In this document: positions 12,157-23,012 of the stretch, piece after piece | How the letters are laid out: each line of letters starts with the position of its first letter | Numbering within the stretch: position 1 is the first letter of the stretch | Source of the DNA: Actinostola sp. cb2023 | Lineage: Eukaryota > Cnidaria > Anthozoa > Actiniaria > Actinostolidae | DNA length: 64,000 bases | Assembly (NCBI GenBank): GCA_033675265.1 | Contig: JAUJYZ010000798.1 | Coordinates: 1 to 64,000, forward strand | Direction: 5' to 3' | The notes under the pieces: model-generated | The model's database searches: none | Seen by the model: only the letters and a program-made list of their open reading frames with translations | What the model was told of the DNA's origin: nothing | Position numbers and translations under genes: made by a program

Positions 12157-12162
12157 AATAAA
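12157..12162 (+). terminator. Polyadenylation signal AATAAA
   Basis: Canonical hexamer 18 nt downstream of the stop codon of the terminal exon. It is followed by AT-rich sequence. The short 3' UTR is unusual but workable. Confidence 0.5.
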
Positions 12163-12921
12163 AGTAGGAATATACATATAATATTTTACAGTTTTAATTC
12201 TTATTTTATTGTTACATGTATACATGGAAATCAATATTACAATTATATTCATTTTTAGAACTAATTCCATGTGGCCTCAGCGGACAACCAATATTTGACG
12301 GGCGATTTTTCTTTGAAAATACAAAACTGAGCCAAAAGGAATGCATTTTTGAACTAGGTTTGGTAACCCTTTTCTATGCTGTAAAAATCAGCCGAAACTA
12401 TTTTTCACCCTGGAAGCGACTGGTCGGTTCTTACGTGCACAGCCTCTTAATTTCTGACAAATCCCTTAACACATTTCATTTTTGATTGGCTACAAACAAC
12501 AGCTAATTTCCATGTCACGTTTTCATTACGTCAAAACTGATCTATATACAGACAATATCTACAGATAATGTTGTTTGTAGGAGTGACGTCACACCGTACA
12601 GACAATAGCAAACAAGCAGTTCAACAATTTATCACGTAGTTGTATAATAACACGTGTAATCTCTATATAAATATCTTCTATATTCCTTGTAAATTATATT
12701 GTTCAAAGATGGCGTGAGTCATGCCGAAACGTTTAAATTCTGTCAATTGGACAGAAATAATATATTTTTAATATTATTAGTATTTATTTGTCTTATTTAT
12801 ACAGAAGGTATTTTAGCGTCATGTTTTAAAATTTGAAATTATAGCATCCAATATATCTTCTTATATGTTTGAAATAAACAATTTAACTTCCACAGGTGTT
12901 TGCAGTACCCATGTAACACGA
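12163..12921. other. Non-coding, retroelement-like 3' end
   Basis: No gene recognised. The segment 12706-12770 (caaagatggcg...gccgaaacg...attggacag) resembles the untranslated ends of Penelope/DIRS-type elements, by impression only. Confidence 0.3.
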
Positions 12922-13858
12922 ATTTACAAAGACTGATTTACAAACTATTTACAAACATTATCCCAATGATTTACAAACTATTTACAAACATTTCCCAGGG
13001 ATTTACAAACTATTTACAAACATGTTCCCAATGATTTACAAACTATTTACAAACATTATCCCAGTGATTTACAAACTATTTACAAACATTTCCCAGGGAT
13101 TGACAAACTATTTACAAACATTTCCCTGTGATTTACAAACTATTTACAAACATTTTTCTGTGATTTACAAACTATTTACAAACATTTTCATGTGAATTTA
13201 CAAACAATTTACAAACATTTACCTGTGATTTACAAACTATTTACAAACATTTTTCTGTGATCTACAAACTATTTACAAACATTTACCTGTGATTTACAAA
13301 CTATTTACAAACATTTCCCTGTGATTTACATACTATTTACAAACATTTCCCTGTGATTTACATACTATTTACAAACATTTCCCTGTGATCTACAAACTAT
13401 TTACAAACATTTTTCTGTGATTTACAAACTATTTACAAACATTTCCCTGTAATTTACAAACTATTTACAAACATTTCCCAGGGATTTACAAACTATTTAC
13501 AAACATTTCCCAGGGATTTACAAACTATTTACAAACATTTCCCAGGGATTTACAAACTATTTACAAACATTTCCCTGTGATTTACAAACTATTTACAAAC
13601 ATTTCCCAGGGATTTACAAACTATTTACAAACATTTCCCTGTGATTTACAAACTATTTACAAACTTTTCCCTGTGATTTACAAACTATTTACAAACATTT
13701 CCCAGGGATTTACAAACTATTTACAAACAATATCCCAGTGATTTACAAACTATTTACAAACATAATCACAGTGATTTACAAAGTATTTACAAACATAATC
13801 ACTGATTTACAAACTATTTACAAACGTAATCACAGTGATTTACAAACTATTTACAAAG
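12922..13858. repeat. 32-bp tandem array, about 29 units
   Basis: Units follow the pattern GATTTACAAACTATTTACAA then ACATTTCCC(A/T)G(G/T). Each unit holds two TTTACAAA cores about 13 bp apart, so there is a sub-period. The spacer varies (CCCAGG, CCTGTG, TTCTGTG, ATCCCAGTG), with the edges most divergent, as expected for a satellite array evolving by unequal exchange. No coding. Confidence 0.95.
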
Positions 13859-14211
13859 AGTCATGTCGATTTACATAGTATGTAAAACTACATTTAGTGT
13901 GTAAATACGATTTACAGTCTATTTCCAAACAATTTCCATATTATTTACATAGTATGGAAGAAGGTAGGATTTTCCAGTGATATCTAATGAGATACGAGAT
14001 ATCTAATGAGATACAAAGTGCGAAACATCGCTTATTTTCTACTAATATATCTGAAACATCAATTTTAGATTAGTATCGCATCCAGCAAGGTTAAAACAAT
14101 AATTTTCAGCACTATTTTGTGCTTAAACAGTTGTAGTTTAGCATGTTTAACATTTTGCATCTCATTAGATATTTGTATAAATGTATAATACAACGTTTCT
14201 GCAATTGAGTG
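13859..14211. other. Non-coding between two arrays
   Basis: No gene seen. It contains a local duplication of TATCTAATGAGATAC (about 13980-14012) and a third ATCTCATTAGATAT at 14159, an inverted copy. Confidence 0.45.
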
Positions 14212-14326
14212 TACATATTTTATACATACATATTTTATACATACATATTTTATACATACATATTTTATACATACATATTTTATACATACATATTTTATAC
14301 ATACATATTTTATACATACATATTTT
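14212..14326. repeat. 17-bp tandem array (TACATACATATTTTATA)
   Basis: Seven nearly identical 17-bp units. Simple AT-rich minisatellite. Confidence 0.95.
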
Positions 14327-14721
14327 ATTTAGTACCATTGATATATAATAATAATTACAAAGTTGATAGGAGAAATTGAACTGACATTTAGGTACAAGCC
14401 ATCTACAATAACCATACGGCTAACCTAGATAGATAGCTAAACTACTTTACAATTGTATGTGTTTACAGTTGGTAGATAAGACAAGATAATATTAAGGAAG
14501 TTATATGAAAAGCTACATATTATAAAGAATTATCGAATTCATGAATAATTAATGAGGGAATACAATAGAAATCATAAGCGTAGCAGACATCTGTAAATCG
14601 GCAAGAGATTCGTCCTCATTTGCATTCAACTTTAACTTGTATTTTCTCGGCCAAACTGTTTCCTATCATCAAAATTATAGTAAAACATCCACTTATACAT
14701 CGCATTGGATTCGATAAGTAA

Positions 14722-14822
14722 TATACAATATTCGCGTCCGATCTATATGGGATTTACAAACTCTCCCCTACGGCTCGAGCTTGTAAATCCCATATATACA
14801 GATCGGCCGCTCATATTGTATA
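14722..14822. repeat. Near-palindrome of about 100 bp
   Basis: The arms are ATACAATATTCGCG..CCGATCTATAT GGGATTTACAA and its inverse TTGTAAATCCC ATATATACAGATCGG..ATATTGTAT. The loop is about 22 bp and contains CTCGAG. It could form a long hairpin or be a small foldback element. The GATTTACAAA block matches the core of the 32-bp array 0.9 kb away. Confidence 0.75.
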
Positions 14823-15539
14823 TAGTACTTAAAGATAATAATAATAATAATTATTATTTTTATTATTATAAAGATATAAATAAGGAAATAAAGTATGAAT
14901 GCTAGAAAATGTAGAAATATTAAAGGAAATAATGAAATGAAATATGGATCAGAAAGTCATAGGTAGGTAAACTATAAATATCTAGATGAACTATTTGATA
15001 GAATTGAATATAATTAATACAGTAGTATTACTGAGATATAGCGGTTTTAAATCCTGATATGCTAATTTTGTGACGTATGAGGGAGCATTTGCTATAATTT
15101 ACTAAGTGATTTTCAAGTAGCGCTTCAGTTGAACTGAAATAATTAAAAACGATATGGAAGTATGCAATGAAAACTAAGGAAAGTTTCTGCAGATTTAAAA
15201 TGTCAGTAATTTGCTCTAGGTTTTTTTTGGATAATAAATGATGCCTTCTCATACATGTACGTCACTTTATTTGCATTTTGCATGCATGTCCAATACGGCT
15301 ACCGGATTCCGGTGGCCGAACCGTTTTACAAGTCGATCCGTTGGTCTGTTGGCCACAGGGAACCCATCTCGTACGTACAGCGCCTTGGCGGACCTCCCCT
15401 CCCCTCCCCTCTCACTAACCCACATGCTACCACAGGAATCCCATGATATATTTTTCTGTGAGATTCGTGCCTGGGCTAAATAGTCGGCGAGCGGTACTGT
15501 TCGTTCCGGTGGAGAATTTCCCATCAACCCACATGCTAC
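14823..15539. other. AT-rich non-coding, then GC-richer unique repeat edge
   Basis: 14823-15240 holds nothing I recognise besides ATT runs. 15240-15540 is GC-richer and has two copies of CCACATGCTACCACAGGAAT (near 15420 and 15527), apparently part of the repeat family that leads into the 112-bp array. The 152-residue minus-strand frame across it is repeat-derived. Confidence 0.4.
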
Positions 15540-16045
15540 CACAGGAATCGGTCGATCGTTAGCTGTGGCGTTTACATCGAAATAACCCACATCACAACAA
15601 ACCATGTAATATATGATATGTCGTTCTAAAAACATTCGGCCATCGTTCGCTCGATCCGTAGCTGTGGCGAAGATAGAGTAAATCCTTATGTTTACATCGA
15701 AATAATCCACATCACAACAAACCATCTAATATATGATATGTCGTTCTAAAAACATTCGGCCATCGTTCCCTCGATCGTTAGCTGTGGCGTAGATAGAGTA
15801 TGTTTACATCGAAATAATCCACATCACAACAAACCATCTAATATATGATAAGTCGTTCTAAAAACATTCGGCCATCGTTCGCTCGATCGTTAGCTGTGGC
15901 GAAGATAGAGTATGTTTACATCGAAATAATCCACATCACAACAAACCATCTAATATATGATAAGTCGTTCTAAAAACATTCGGCCATCGTTCGCTCGATC
16001 GTTAGCTGTGGCGAAGATAGAGTAAGTTTACATCGAAATATTAAA
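15540..16045. repeat. 112-bp tandem array
   Basis: About 4.5 units containing TTTACATCGAAATAATCCAC, then CATCTAATATATGATAAGTC, then ACATTCGGCCATCGTTC and CGATCGTTAGCTGTGGCG. The spacing is 112 bp in the later units (15789, 15901, 16013) and longer in the first two. No coding function. Confidence 0.9.
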
Positions 16046-17320
16046 TCCACATCACAACAAACTCATCCATCATTTAAATCATCTAATATATCCTATTCAA
16101 CTATTTCTGTACAAGCATATGCTTTTATGTGGCCCACAATTGTTGAGACATCAAAATAAAATCATTACCCATGAATATAATGATCTGTATATTTGCCCGG
16201 GGGAACTTGCCCGGGGGGAGGGTACTCCCTATATGCTATACGGGTATGTGCCGCGGGATAGGGTATGGTTTTTGAGCTCCTTAGGTCTGGAGCATTAGTC
16301 TGGAATAGGGTATGGAAAATCAAAATTTTAGGTCTGGGATAGGGTCAGGGTTTTGAGGTGTCCATGCCACACCCCTACCCAAAAATACCCTTACTCATTG
16401 TTTTAGTAGAATTACACAGGTGATTATTTAAAAAAAAAAAAGAAGTAAGCATTTTAAAGAAAATACATTTTAATTTCATATTTCAAAAGCTGGCAGCCAC
16501 TTTGTCAAAATGCTGTAGGTAACTATCGAGAAATAGTCTGAAGTTCTCGACCAATCAGTGAGCTTGATTTTCTATAATCACCTGTGTAATTCTACTAATA
16601 ACATTTAATAATAAAATGATAGACCTATATGCAAAATTAACACCAAAAATTGTCCAAAATTTGGCAATGGAACTGAGTCCAGTTTTGAATATTGCGTGAC
16701 ATCATGCATCTACATTACATTGTATCTGTGATCGTCAATAACAGTAAAGACAATGAAAATATGTACTGCATGTGATTTGCTAGCCTCTTGAGTCTCCCCA
16801 CTCAAGTGCAGTGATGCCTGCAGAGGAGGCTAGTGATTTGCCAACGAACATGTTTCTGTCATCTAATATAAAATATATATAAATAATGTTTATTTATATT
16901 ACTAGTGAACAAATTATTATGAAGGCTATCACCAGTGCAATACATATTTTCAGTTACGCGTGAAAACCGTAAAAACAGTATATCAAATTATGTAAGAGTG
17001 AGTATAGGTACATATAGAGTTTCGTGCGCTGTGATTGGTCGAGTGACCAGTGATCATGAGAAAAAATATATATACAATCACTGCTCGAGAGCAGAAGTAA
17101 AATGACCAACGCAAAAGTACCAATAAAACAGGGATTTTTATCCTGAATTTCGTATATTCAATTATTATACTAAAAAATAAAATTATTATTCACCTGCTCT
17201 GACAGTGATTATGGTGAATATCCTCGACTGCATCTGTGAATATTCACTGTGAGATAATCACTTTGCCTTCGGCGAATAATAATATTGTTAGATATAACTT
17301 TTCTATGAAATATAACCATT
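16046..17320. other. Non-coding with interspersed repeat
   Basis: Includes a GGGTACTCCC/TATACGGGTATGTGCCGC-type interspersed repeat at about 16196-16385 (GGGATAGGGTATGG blocks), a family I associate with cnidarian genomes. A local inverted pair, ACAGGTGATTAT..TATAATCACCTGTGTAATT, lies at 16417 and 16573. An inverted repeat around TGAATATTCAC lies at 17190-17250. No gene. Confidence 0.45.
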
Positions 17321-17838
17321 TATTACACATTAAGCATTGATATCAGTGTGATAAAGCCGTAAATAAAATCAATATCCTGTGAAGTGATATCATATCAATC
17401 ACTAGTGAAATAATATGATATCACTTCACAGGATAGAATTGCCCAATCAAATTCTTCGTTAGAGATTACACTGACCAATCACAATCCCTCTTATATAATT
17501 TGCACATGACGCGAGCGCGTTTGGATTCCCGCCTTTTTCCATCGAGCTGAGGACGAAGTGAAGCGGCTTCAAGTTCAATATTTGTACCTATTTCAAACGA
17601 TATTGATGGTTTTCTTGAAGAAAATGAGAGCAAAAACACTGCTTGGAAGACCAATGAAGAGGTAAACTTATTCGGATGATTTTAAGCGATAAAGAAGAGC
17701 AGAACTTCGAAGTAGTCGATGGATATATCAAGGAAATGTTGCTTTCGGTGAGCAAACAATGACTTTTACTAGTGATTTTAATAAAGTTGCTCTAAACCTT
17801 ATCAGTACTGTATATCAATGCTTAATGTGTAATAAAAA
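17321..17838. mobile_element. Inverted-repeat element carrying a gene fragment
   Basis: The ends are TTATTACACATTAAGCATTG (about 17319) and its inverse CAATGCTTAATGTGTAATAA (about 17817), with similarity continuing for about 37 bp. Inside are a perfect internal palindrome arm pair (ATCCTGTGAAGTGATATC at about 17371 and its inverse to 17434) and then the DUF3504-like fragment. A second hairpin (17847-17976) abuts the right end. It looks like a MITE or foldback that captured part of a host or Crypton gene. Confidence 0.5.
17551..17762 (+). pseudogene. DUF3504 / ZMYM-Crypton-like N-terminal fragment
   Basis: The frame from 17551 reads a segment around ISNDIDGFLEENESKNTAWK, then shifts by one base near 17668. 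It continues as MILSDKEEQNFEVV..GYIKEMLLS to a stop at 17760. This pattern (D-x-x-F-x-x-x-x-x-N-x-N-T-x-x-K-T, then L-x-x-Y/F-x-x-x-L-L-S) is typical of the region before the tyrosine-recombinase-like DUF3504 domain of ZMYM/KCTD1/Crypton-derived proteins, as I remember that family. The downstream catalytic part is absent. It is a fragment with a frameshift, so not functional as it stands. Confidence 0.45.
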
Positions 17839-17846
17839 AAATTAGG

Positions 17847-17976
17847 ACATGTTAAGATCATGATATTGTTTTTATTCACTCGATTTTAATGACAAATCAC
17901 TCACTCACTCGAAGACTCGCTCGTTCGTGATTTGTCATTAAAATCTTGTGAATAAAATATCATGATCTTAACATGT
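17847..17976. repeat. Long hairpin, about 55-bp arms
   Basis: ACATGTTAAGATCATGATAT at 17847, continuing through TTTTATTCAC and ATTTTAATGACAAATCAC, is repeated inverted from 17925 to 17976. The loop is CTCACTCACTCGAAGACTCG. It is a strong cruciform candidate. Confidence 0.85.
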
Positions 17977-18448
17977 AATAATCTCTATCAATTCAATGTT
18001 GAAGAAAACAAAACAAAATGACGGATGAAGAAAACAAGTTTCATGGAGTTTTTGAAGCTTTTTAAGTAGTTTTCTTGATATTTTGGGTTTTTAGTGACTT
18101 TTGATGTTTGTTCGTTAAATTCAAGGATAAATTCAGAGGTAAAAAATAGCAACAAAGATTCCAATTGCTTGACATATCTCAGCAAATATTGATAGCTATA
18201 GGTCTCTAAACACTGGGAATAAAACACCATTTATATACACAATGTTCACACAGATGAATACTTTAATAATACATGGATATACATGGACAGTATATACACA
18301 TGTTCATGTACACAATGGAGAGCTATAGGTTTTTAAACACTGGGAACCGAACAGTACCACATGTTCAACACAATCACTGTTAGAATTATAATTATATTTT
18401 TTCTGGACTCTTTTGAGTGATTATGGATAATATCAAATAATATAATTA
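17977..18448. other. Non-coding
   Basis: No gene recognised. A short duplication (AGCTATAGGTCTCTAAACACTGGGAA at 18192 and AGCTATAGGTTTTTAAACACTGGGAA at 18322) marks a 130-bp tandem repeat. Confidence 0.45.
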
Positions 18449-18629
18449 TCATACAATAAACATTTTCCTGAGGCTTTTGTTGGATGCATCTCTCCACTTT
18501 ACTGAAAGCCTTTCAAAACTGCCTGATGCTGGTAGTGGTAAGGCAACAACACTAAAATCTTCACTAAAATTTGCATAGAATGTTTTTCGATCATCGAGTT
18601 GGTCTGGTGAAATGGTGAGTTGTGGAAAG
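18449..18629 (-). CDS. Terminal exon of a decayed THAP-like gene
   Basis: Behind an acceptor (acacattgcag) one frame stays open for 60 codons to a TGA at 18449-18451. The peptide contains LTISPDQLDDRKTFYANF and FERLSVKWRDASNKSL and is clearly codon-like. In phase it accepts two bases from the donor at 18844 upstream, linking it to the THAP-like exon. I do not recognise this C-terminal segment. Because the upstream exon is broken, the gene is probably dead or mis-assembled, although this exon is itself intact. Confidence 0.5.
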
Positions 18630-18844
18630 CTGCAATGTGTATTTTTTTATAAATACAGCTACATGTAGTATACTAATAGTATCGTACGTGACTTCTTTGA
18701 AGGTAGAGCTCCAAAACGTGGCTTTTTCTTGGTCATTTTATCAGAATGGACTATAATTTAGTATAAAAGAGAGGGATAAAGAATTATTAGTTATTGGGTG
18801 CATGCATGATGCCTAGTGATGCCGGGTACAATGTTTAAGCTTAC

Positions 18845-19087
18845 TTACATATTTCAATGTCTTTGGGGTGAACATCTTTCTCACAAATGTAGACTCTGTC
18901 ATTCTTGATTCTTTAATTCCCGTGACTCTTTATCGAATTCTCTTTTCTCATGGTCTTTGTGATTTCCTTCAGCCATCACTCAGTGACGTTCTCTACATGT
19001 ACTTCATCATTTTTAATACGCGCGAATGGAACTTAGAAAGCTTCCATATTCCTATGTCACATCCACAGCACAATTATCTCCAGGCAT
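18845..19087 (-). pseudogene. Degenerate THAP zinc-finger exon
   Basis: Starts MPGDNCAV, the usual opening of cnidarian THAP proteins. It then passes through shifted frames with GIWKL, WLKEITKTMRK and finally NDRVYICEKDVHPKDIEIC before a donor (AA|gtaagc). The THAP pattern C-x2-4-C..W..C-x2-H is only partly kept: the second cysteine region is deleted and the final C-x-x-H is spoiled (ICEKDVH). Several stops lie inside. THAP domains bind DNA and are shared by host factors and P-element transposases. This copy is a pseudogene. Its presumed promoter contains CACGTG and AAGATGGCGGC near 19184-19216, next to the end of the LINE. Confidence 0.5.
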
Positions 19088-19219
19088 GATGATTACATAA
19101 ACGTGAAATTACAATAAAATCGACTAAAGATGAGTACAATTTCAATGATAAAAGGCTAAAATACTACGAGTTCCTACAAAACACGCCGCCATCTTGAAAC
19201 GGTATAAATGCCACGTGAC

Positions 19220-21510
19220 CATTGTGAAATTATCTCCAAACCACACCCCCAATACTTTCATTCGCACTACCCATTTTAACCCATATGGTTTATCCGTTCT
19301 ATTATTCCACGATCCTATCCACATTGCCTCTGATTTCCCTCTATTCAACCTCGCCCCCGTCCCACGCCCAAAAAACTCCACTATATCTAGATACTTACTA
19401 ATTGACACCCCATCCCGCAGCACCGCAGTCGTGTCATCAGCATACTGAGAAATATTAGTATGCTGACCACCCGACCCCGGCACCAAAAATCCACATATAC
19501 CCTTCTCGGCACGAACACTACACGCTAACACTTCTGCCATTAACACATACAACATAGGTGACAACGAACACCCCTGCCTAATCCCCTTCTCTAGCACAAT
19601 ACTCTCCGTCAACTCCCCATTACAAATCACTTTCGCTGTCGCACCCACATATAACACATTCATCCACTTTCTAAAATCCTCCCCAAAACCTAACCTCCCC
19701 AACACCCTATTCAAAAAACCCCTATCCACCCTATCAAACGCTTTCTCCTGATCCAAAGTCAAAATGACCCCTCCCTCCCCAGTATGATCAATATGATCTA
19801 GTACATCTCTCATCACATTCAAATTGTCAGTAATCGACCTCCCCATCACCCCACACGTCTGGTCTTCACACACAACCTCTGACATGACACTCCTCAAACG
19901 AACACTCAGAGCCTTAGAGACTATCTTATAATCCAAATTAAGAAGAGAGATCGGCCTCCAATTCTTGAGTTCTTTCCGATCTCCCTTCTTAAATGCTAAC
20001 CTCACAACACTCCGCACACATTCTTCAGGCAAACTCTCCACTTCGAAACTCTCGTTTGCCAGCTGACACACTACAGGTAGTAACAACTCACTAAAACATT
20101 TATAAAATTCCAACGATAGCCCATCATCTCCCGGTGTTTTCCCATTAGCCATTCCCATCACTGCATACTCTAACTCCTCCACTCTTACTCTCCCTTCGCA
20201 ATTGTTACACGACTCATCTGACAACACTGCTGACAATTTACTTAACAATACATCTTGTACCTCTACATCTACATCTTCCAACTTAAACAAATTCCTGTAA
20301 AACATTTCAATCACCTTCCTTTTTTCACTCTCATCACTCCATTCTGTTCCATTTCCATCCTTCAACACATCTATAAAATTCCCCTGACCATGCCCCCCAC
20401 ATAAGTTAAAAAAATATCTCGTCGGTCTTTCCCCCTCCTCAATCCATTGCGCACGACTCCTTACCTTCACACCTTCACTCTCTCTCATCACTACCGCTTT
20501 CAATTCCCCATTCAGTTCACTAATCCTCCCACCCACATCCTCCCCTAAAGCTAAGCCCCTTTTCAACCTTATAATCTCATTAGTTATCTTATCCCGTTTC
20601 TTCCTTCTCTCTCTCGCCTTTGCAACCGAATGTCGAATGACAAATTTCTTGACCCCTTTTTTAAACTTGACCCAAAATACCCCTACCCTCTCCCCCTTGT
20701 TTCGTTCTAAATATTGCCTTATCCACTTTCTCATACTCTTTACAAACTCACTATCCTCCAACAACCCATTATTAAATTTCCACAGCCCTTTGCTTTTACA
20801 ACCCACACTACGATTCAAAGACAACACAACACCATCATGATCCGATACTCCTAACACTTCTACAAAACAGCCAGTTACAACATCCACTAAATCCTTTGAC
20901 ACATAAAACCGATCTAACCTCGATCCTATTCCCTGACCCATCCATGTAAACGAAACAGTACGACCATGCACAGACACCCAAGCATCAGACAATTTAAAAT
21001 CCCTCAAAAACGTCTTCAATTCCTCGCCCCCAGCTCTATTTGTTCCTGTCGTCGCCGTTGTATCTCTACTCTCCAACACACAATTAAAATCCCCCCCATT
21101 ATACAGTACGAGTTTGCAAACACATAATCATGAAGCCCTTGAAAAAACAATTTACGATCGCTAACATTCACTGGCGCATACACACACAGAAAAGTATATC
21201 TTACATTCCCCCATTTGACTAACAAACTCAACACTCTCCCCTCAGTATCTCGACGAACGTCCAAAACATCTAAACTCACACGATCGCTCAACAAAATCCC
21301 TACACCCGCACTCCTCACCTCATCAAAACTCCAATAACATTTACCTTTCCATGCCTTTCCAAACCGCTCAGCTTTCCGTTGATTACAAACAAAAGACTCT
21401 TGTACAAACACAACATTCCACTTAGACAATACTGGACATTTTACATCTCGCCTCGCCACTGTTGCCACTCCCCGAACATTACAAGACAATAGGTTTAAAT
21501 TAGCCATCAT
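19220..21510 (-). pseudogene. LINE ORF2: endonuclease-reverse transcriptase, broken
   Basis: The APE-type endonuclease begins MMANLNLLSCNVRG at 21510, with QESF and Y-A-P-V motifs. It is interrupted within a run of seven G (about 21091-21097) immediately before the catalytic GGDFN block. The second frame (21079 on) carries SRLDRF and SDHDGV. The RT follows, with GKTPGDDGLSLEF, NWRPISLL, LDQEKAFDRV, GIRQGCSLSP and the catalytic QYADD. The protein ends shortly after the RT core, lacking the C-terminal part and its zinc knuckle. The last 20 or so codons to 19142 are host sequence read in frame. The copy is inactive. Confidence 0.85.
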
Positions 21511-21632
21511 GAAGTTAACAGAGACATTTACATACTACACTCATTAAAAATATTCAAGTTACGAAAAACCTAGCTAAATAGTTACTCGACTAAAACTTTT
21601 CAACAACTAAAGCAGCGCTTACCAATAAAAAA

Positions 21633-22837
21633 CTAACGTCTCTGCTTGACTACCGACTCAATCTCCTCCATGTCCCTCTTGAGCTTTGCCCTCGGGCTCG
21701 TCACTGGCGAAGCCGGCCGCTTTGCTGTACCCGACACCGCCTCCATATCTGACTCAATATCTGACTCCACCGACGACATGTTATCTTGTCCATCTCCCTC
21801 GCCTATCGCCGACTCTGAATCAGACCCTCCTGACAGCATGTTATCCGTCTCCGTATCATCTTTTGGTGGATGTTTCATCACCTTGATCATCTCTTCCACA
21901 ATTTCCGCCGGTCCCTTACTTTCCACCGTGTTTGTTGAGCTCTGTGGGGTGTACAGTTCCTGGGTTGCTCTTGTTCCCGACTCTGCGTCCTCCGTACAAC
22001 TACTCGTTTCTTTAATCGGTGTTTCCACTTCTGCCGTGCTCCATATCTGGCTCGGAGGAGCGAACACGAAGCCCAACGGCGAACTGAGTTGGCTTTGCTG
22101 CCTGCCTTGATGCGCTTCTGCGGTCGATTGCGAATCCACGACCTTACTTGGTGCCGTAAATTTAAACGCCGCCTTGCAGGACAGCTTGTGTGGCCCTCTT
22201 CCCCACATCGTTCACATCTCTCCACCATCGTACACTCCCTAGAAACGTGCCCCAAACCATGGCAGCGAAAGCACTGCGTGTTGGGGCAGTCTTTTGCAAA
22301 GTGGGATGCACTGCCACATTTGCGACACGTTTGTCGTTGTCCTCGGTAGTAGACCTTGACTTCACTGCCCATTACTTTAAGAAAGCTTGGGACCTCCTTG
22401 TTCACTGTCATTGTCACTGTTCTGACCCCACTCTCAATTTCTTTGAAGTCATGGCACAAATCCCTTCGCACATGGTAAACATGGCCGTACTCCGATAAGG
22501 CTGCTTGTAATTGTTGATTACTGACTTCGTATGGTAGATAATATATCTTCACATACCGCCTCCGTGCATCCACGCTTGACACCACCACAGGGTAACCATT
22601 AATCGTCAGCGTCCCCAAATCCAATATTTTCTCTACGTATTCTTGAGACTCGAACGTTACCACGATTGACCCGTCCCTGTCTACTTGTACGCACTTGATC
22701 GCCCCTTCTTCGCATGCGGCTTCACTGTACAGGAATCCAATCACGTCTGATGGCGAAACTTTTCTTGTGACGTCGTGTTCCAAAGCCAAGCGAACTGAGC
22801 ATGCTCTTCTACCACCAATATAGGAACTTGACTGCAT
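21633..22837 (-). pseudogene. LINE ORF1 protein, CCHC zinc knuckles, frameshifted
   Basis: ORF1 starts at 22837. Residues 1-170 form a basic RNA-binding-like region without a clear name. They are followed by three CCHC knuckles: CRKCGSASHFAKDC, CFRCHGLGHVSREC and CERCGEEGH. The third is broken by a one-base change near 22190, after which the other frame continues as a Ser/Thr/Glu-rich tail to 21633. ORF1 proteins of Tx1-type LINEs bind element RNA and chaperone target-primed reverse transcription. Only the frameshift separates this copy from a complete ORF1. Confidence 0.8.
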
Positions 22838-23012
22838 TTTCTTGATTTAACAGATACTACGCTCGATCGTTGACCTTTGCATAGCACCGACAGCAAGTTG
22901 TGATTATCCTTACGGCGTCCTACTTACGAATACAAAAGCACTCTCCAATGTGGGATGACTTGAGGTGTATATCCACACGCAGCCCAACCATTCCTTTTGA
23001 ATTTGCGTCTTC

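Larger units (their letters stand above)
19220..22860 (-). mobile_element. Tx1/L1-like LINE, 3'-truncated
   Basis: A two-ORF LINE reading leftwards: ORF1 with zinc knuckles (22837-21633), then ORF2 with endonuclease and reverse transcriptase (21510-19220). The RT phrase NWRPISLLNLDYKIVSKAL and the endonuclease phrase SRLDRFYVS point to the L1/Tx1 group. The element stops abruptly just after the RT core, around GVWFG, where sequence becomes host-like (CACGTG, AAGATGGCGGC). The 3' end is missing, the reverse of the usual 5' truncation. No target duplication was identified. Confidence 0.8.

Noticed and set aside
12216..12485. 89-residue plus-strand frame
   Set aside because: No known motif and no splice evidence. 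It follows the polyadenylation signal of the plus-strand gene.
15267..15725. 152-residue minus-strand frame
   Set aside because: Runs through the repeated GGTAGCATGTGGGTTGATGG region and the first units of the 112-bp array, with internally repeated peptide and no known motif.
21646..22498. Plus-strand frames of 66-154 residues
   Set aside because: Antisense shadows of LINE ORF1.
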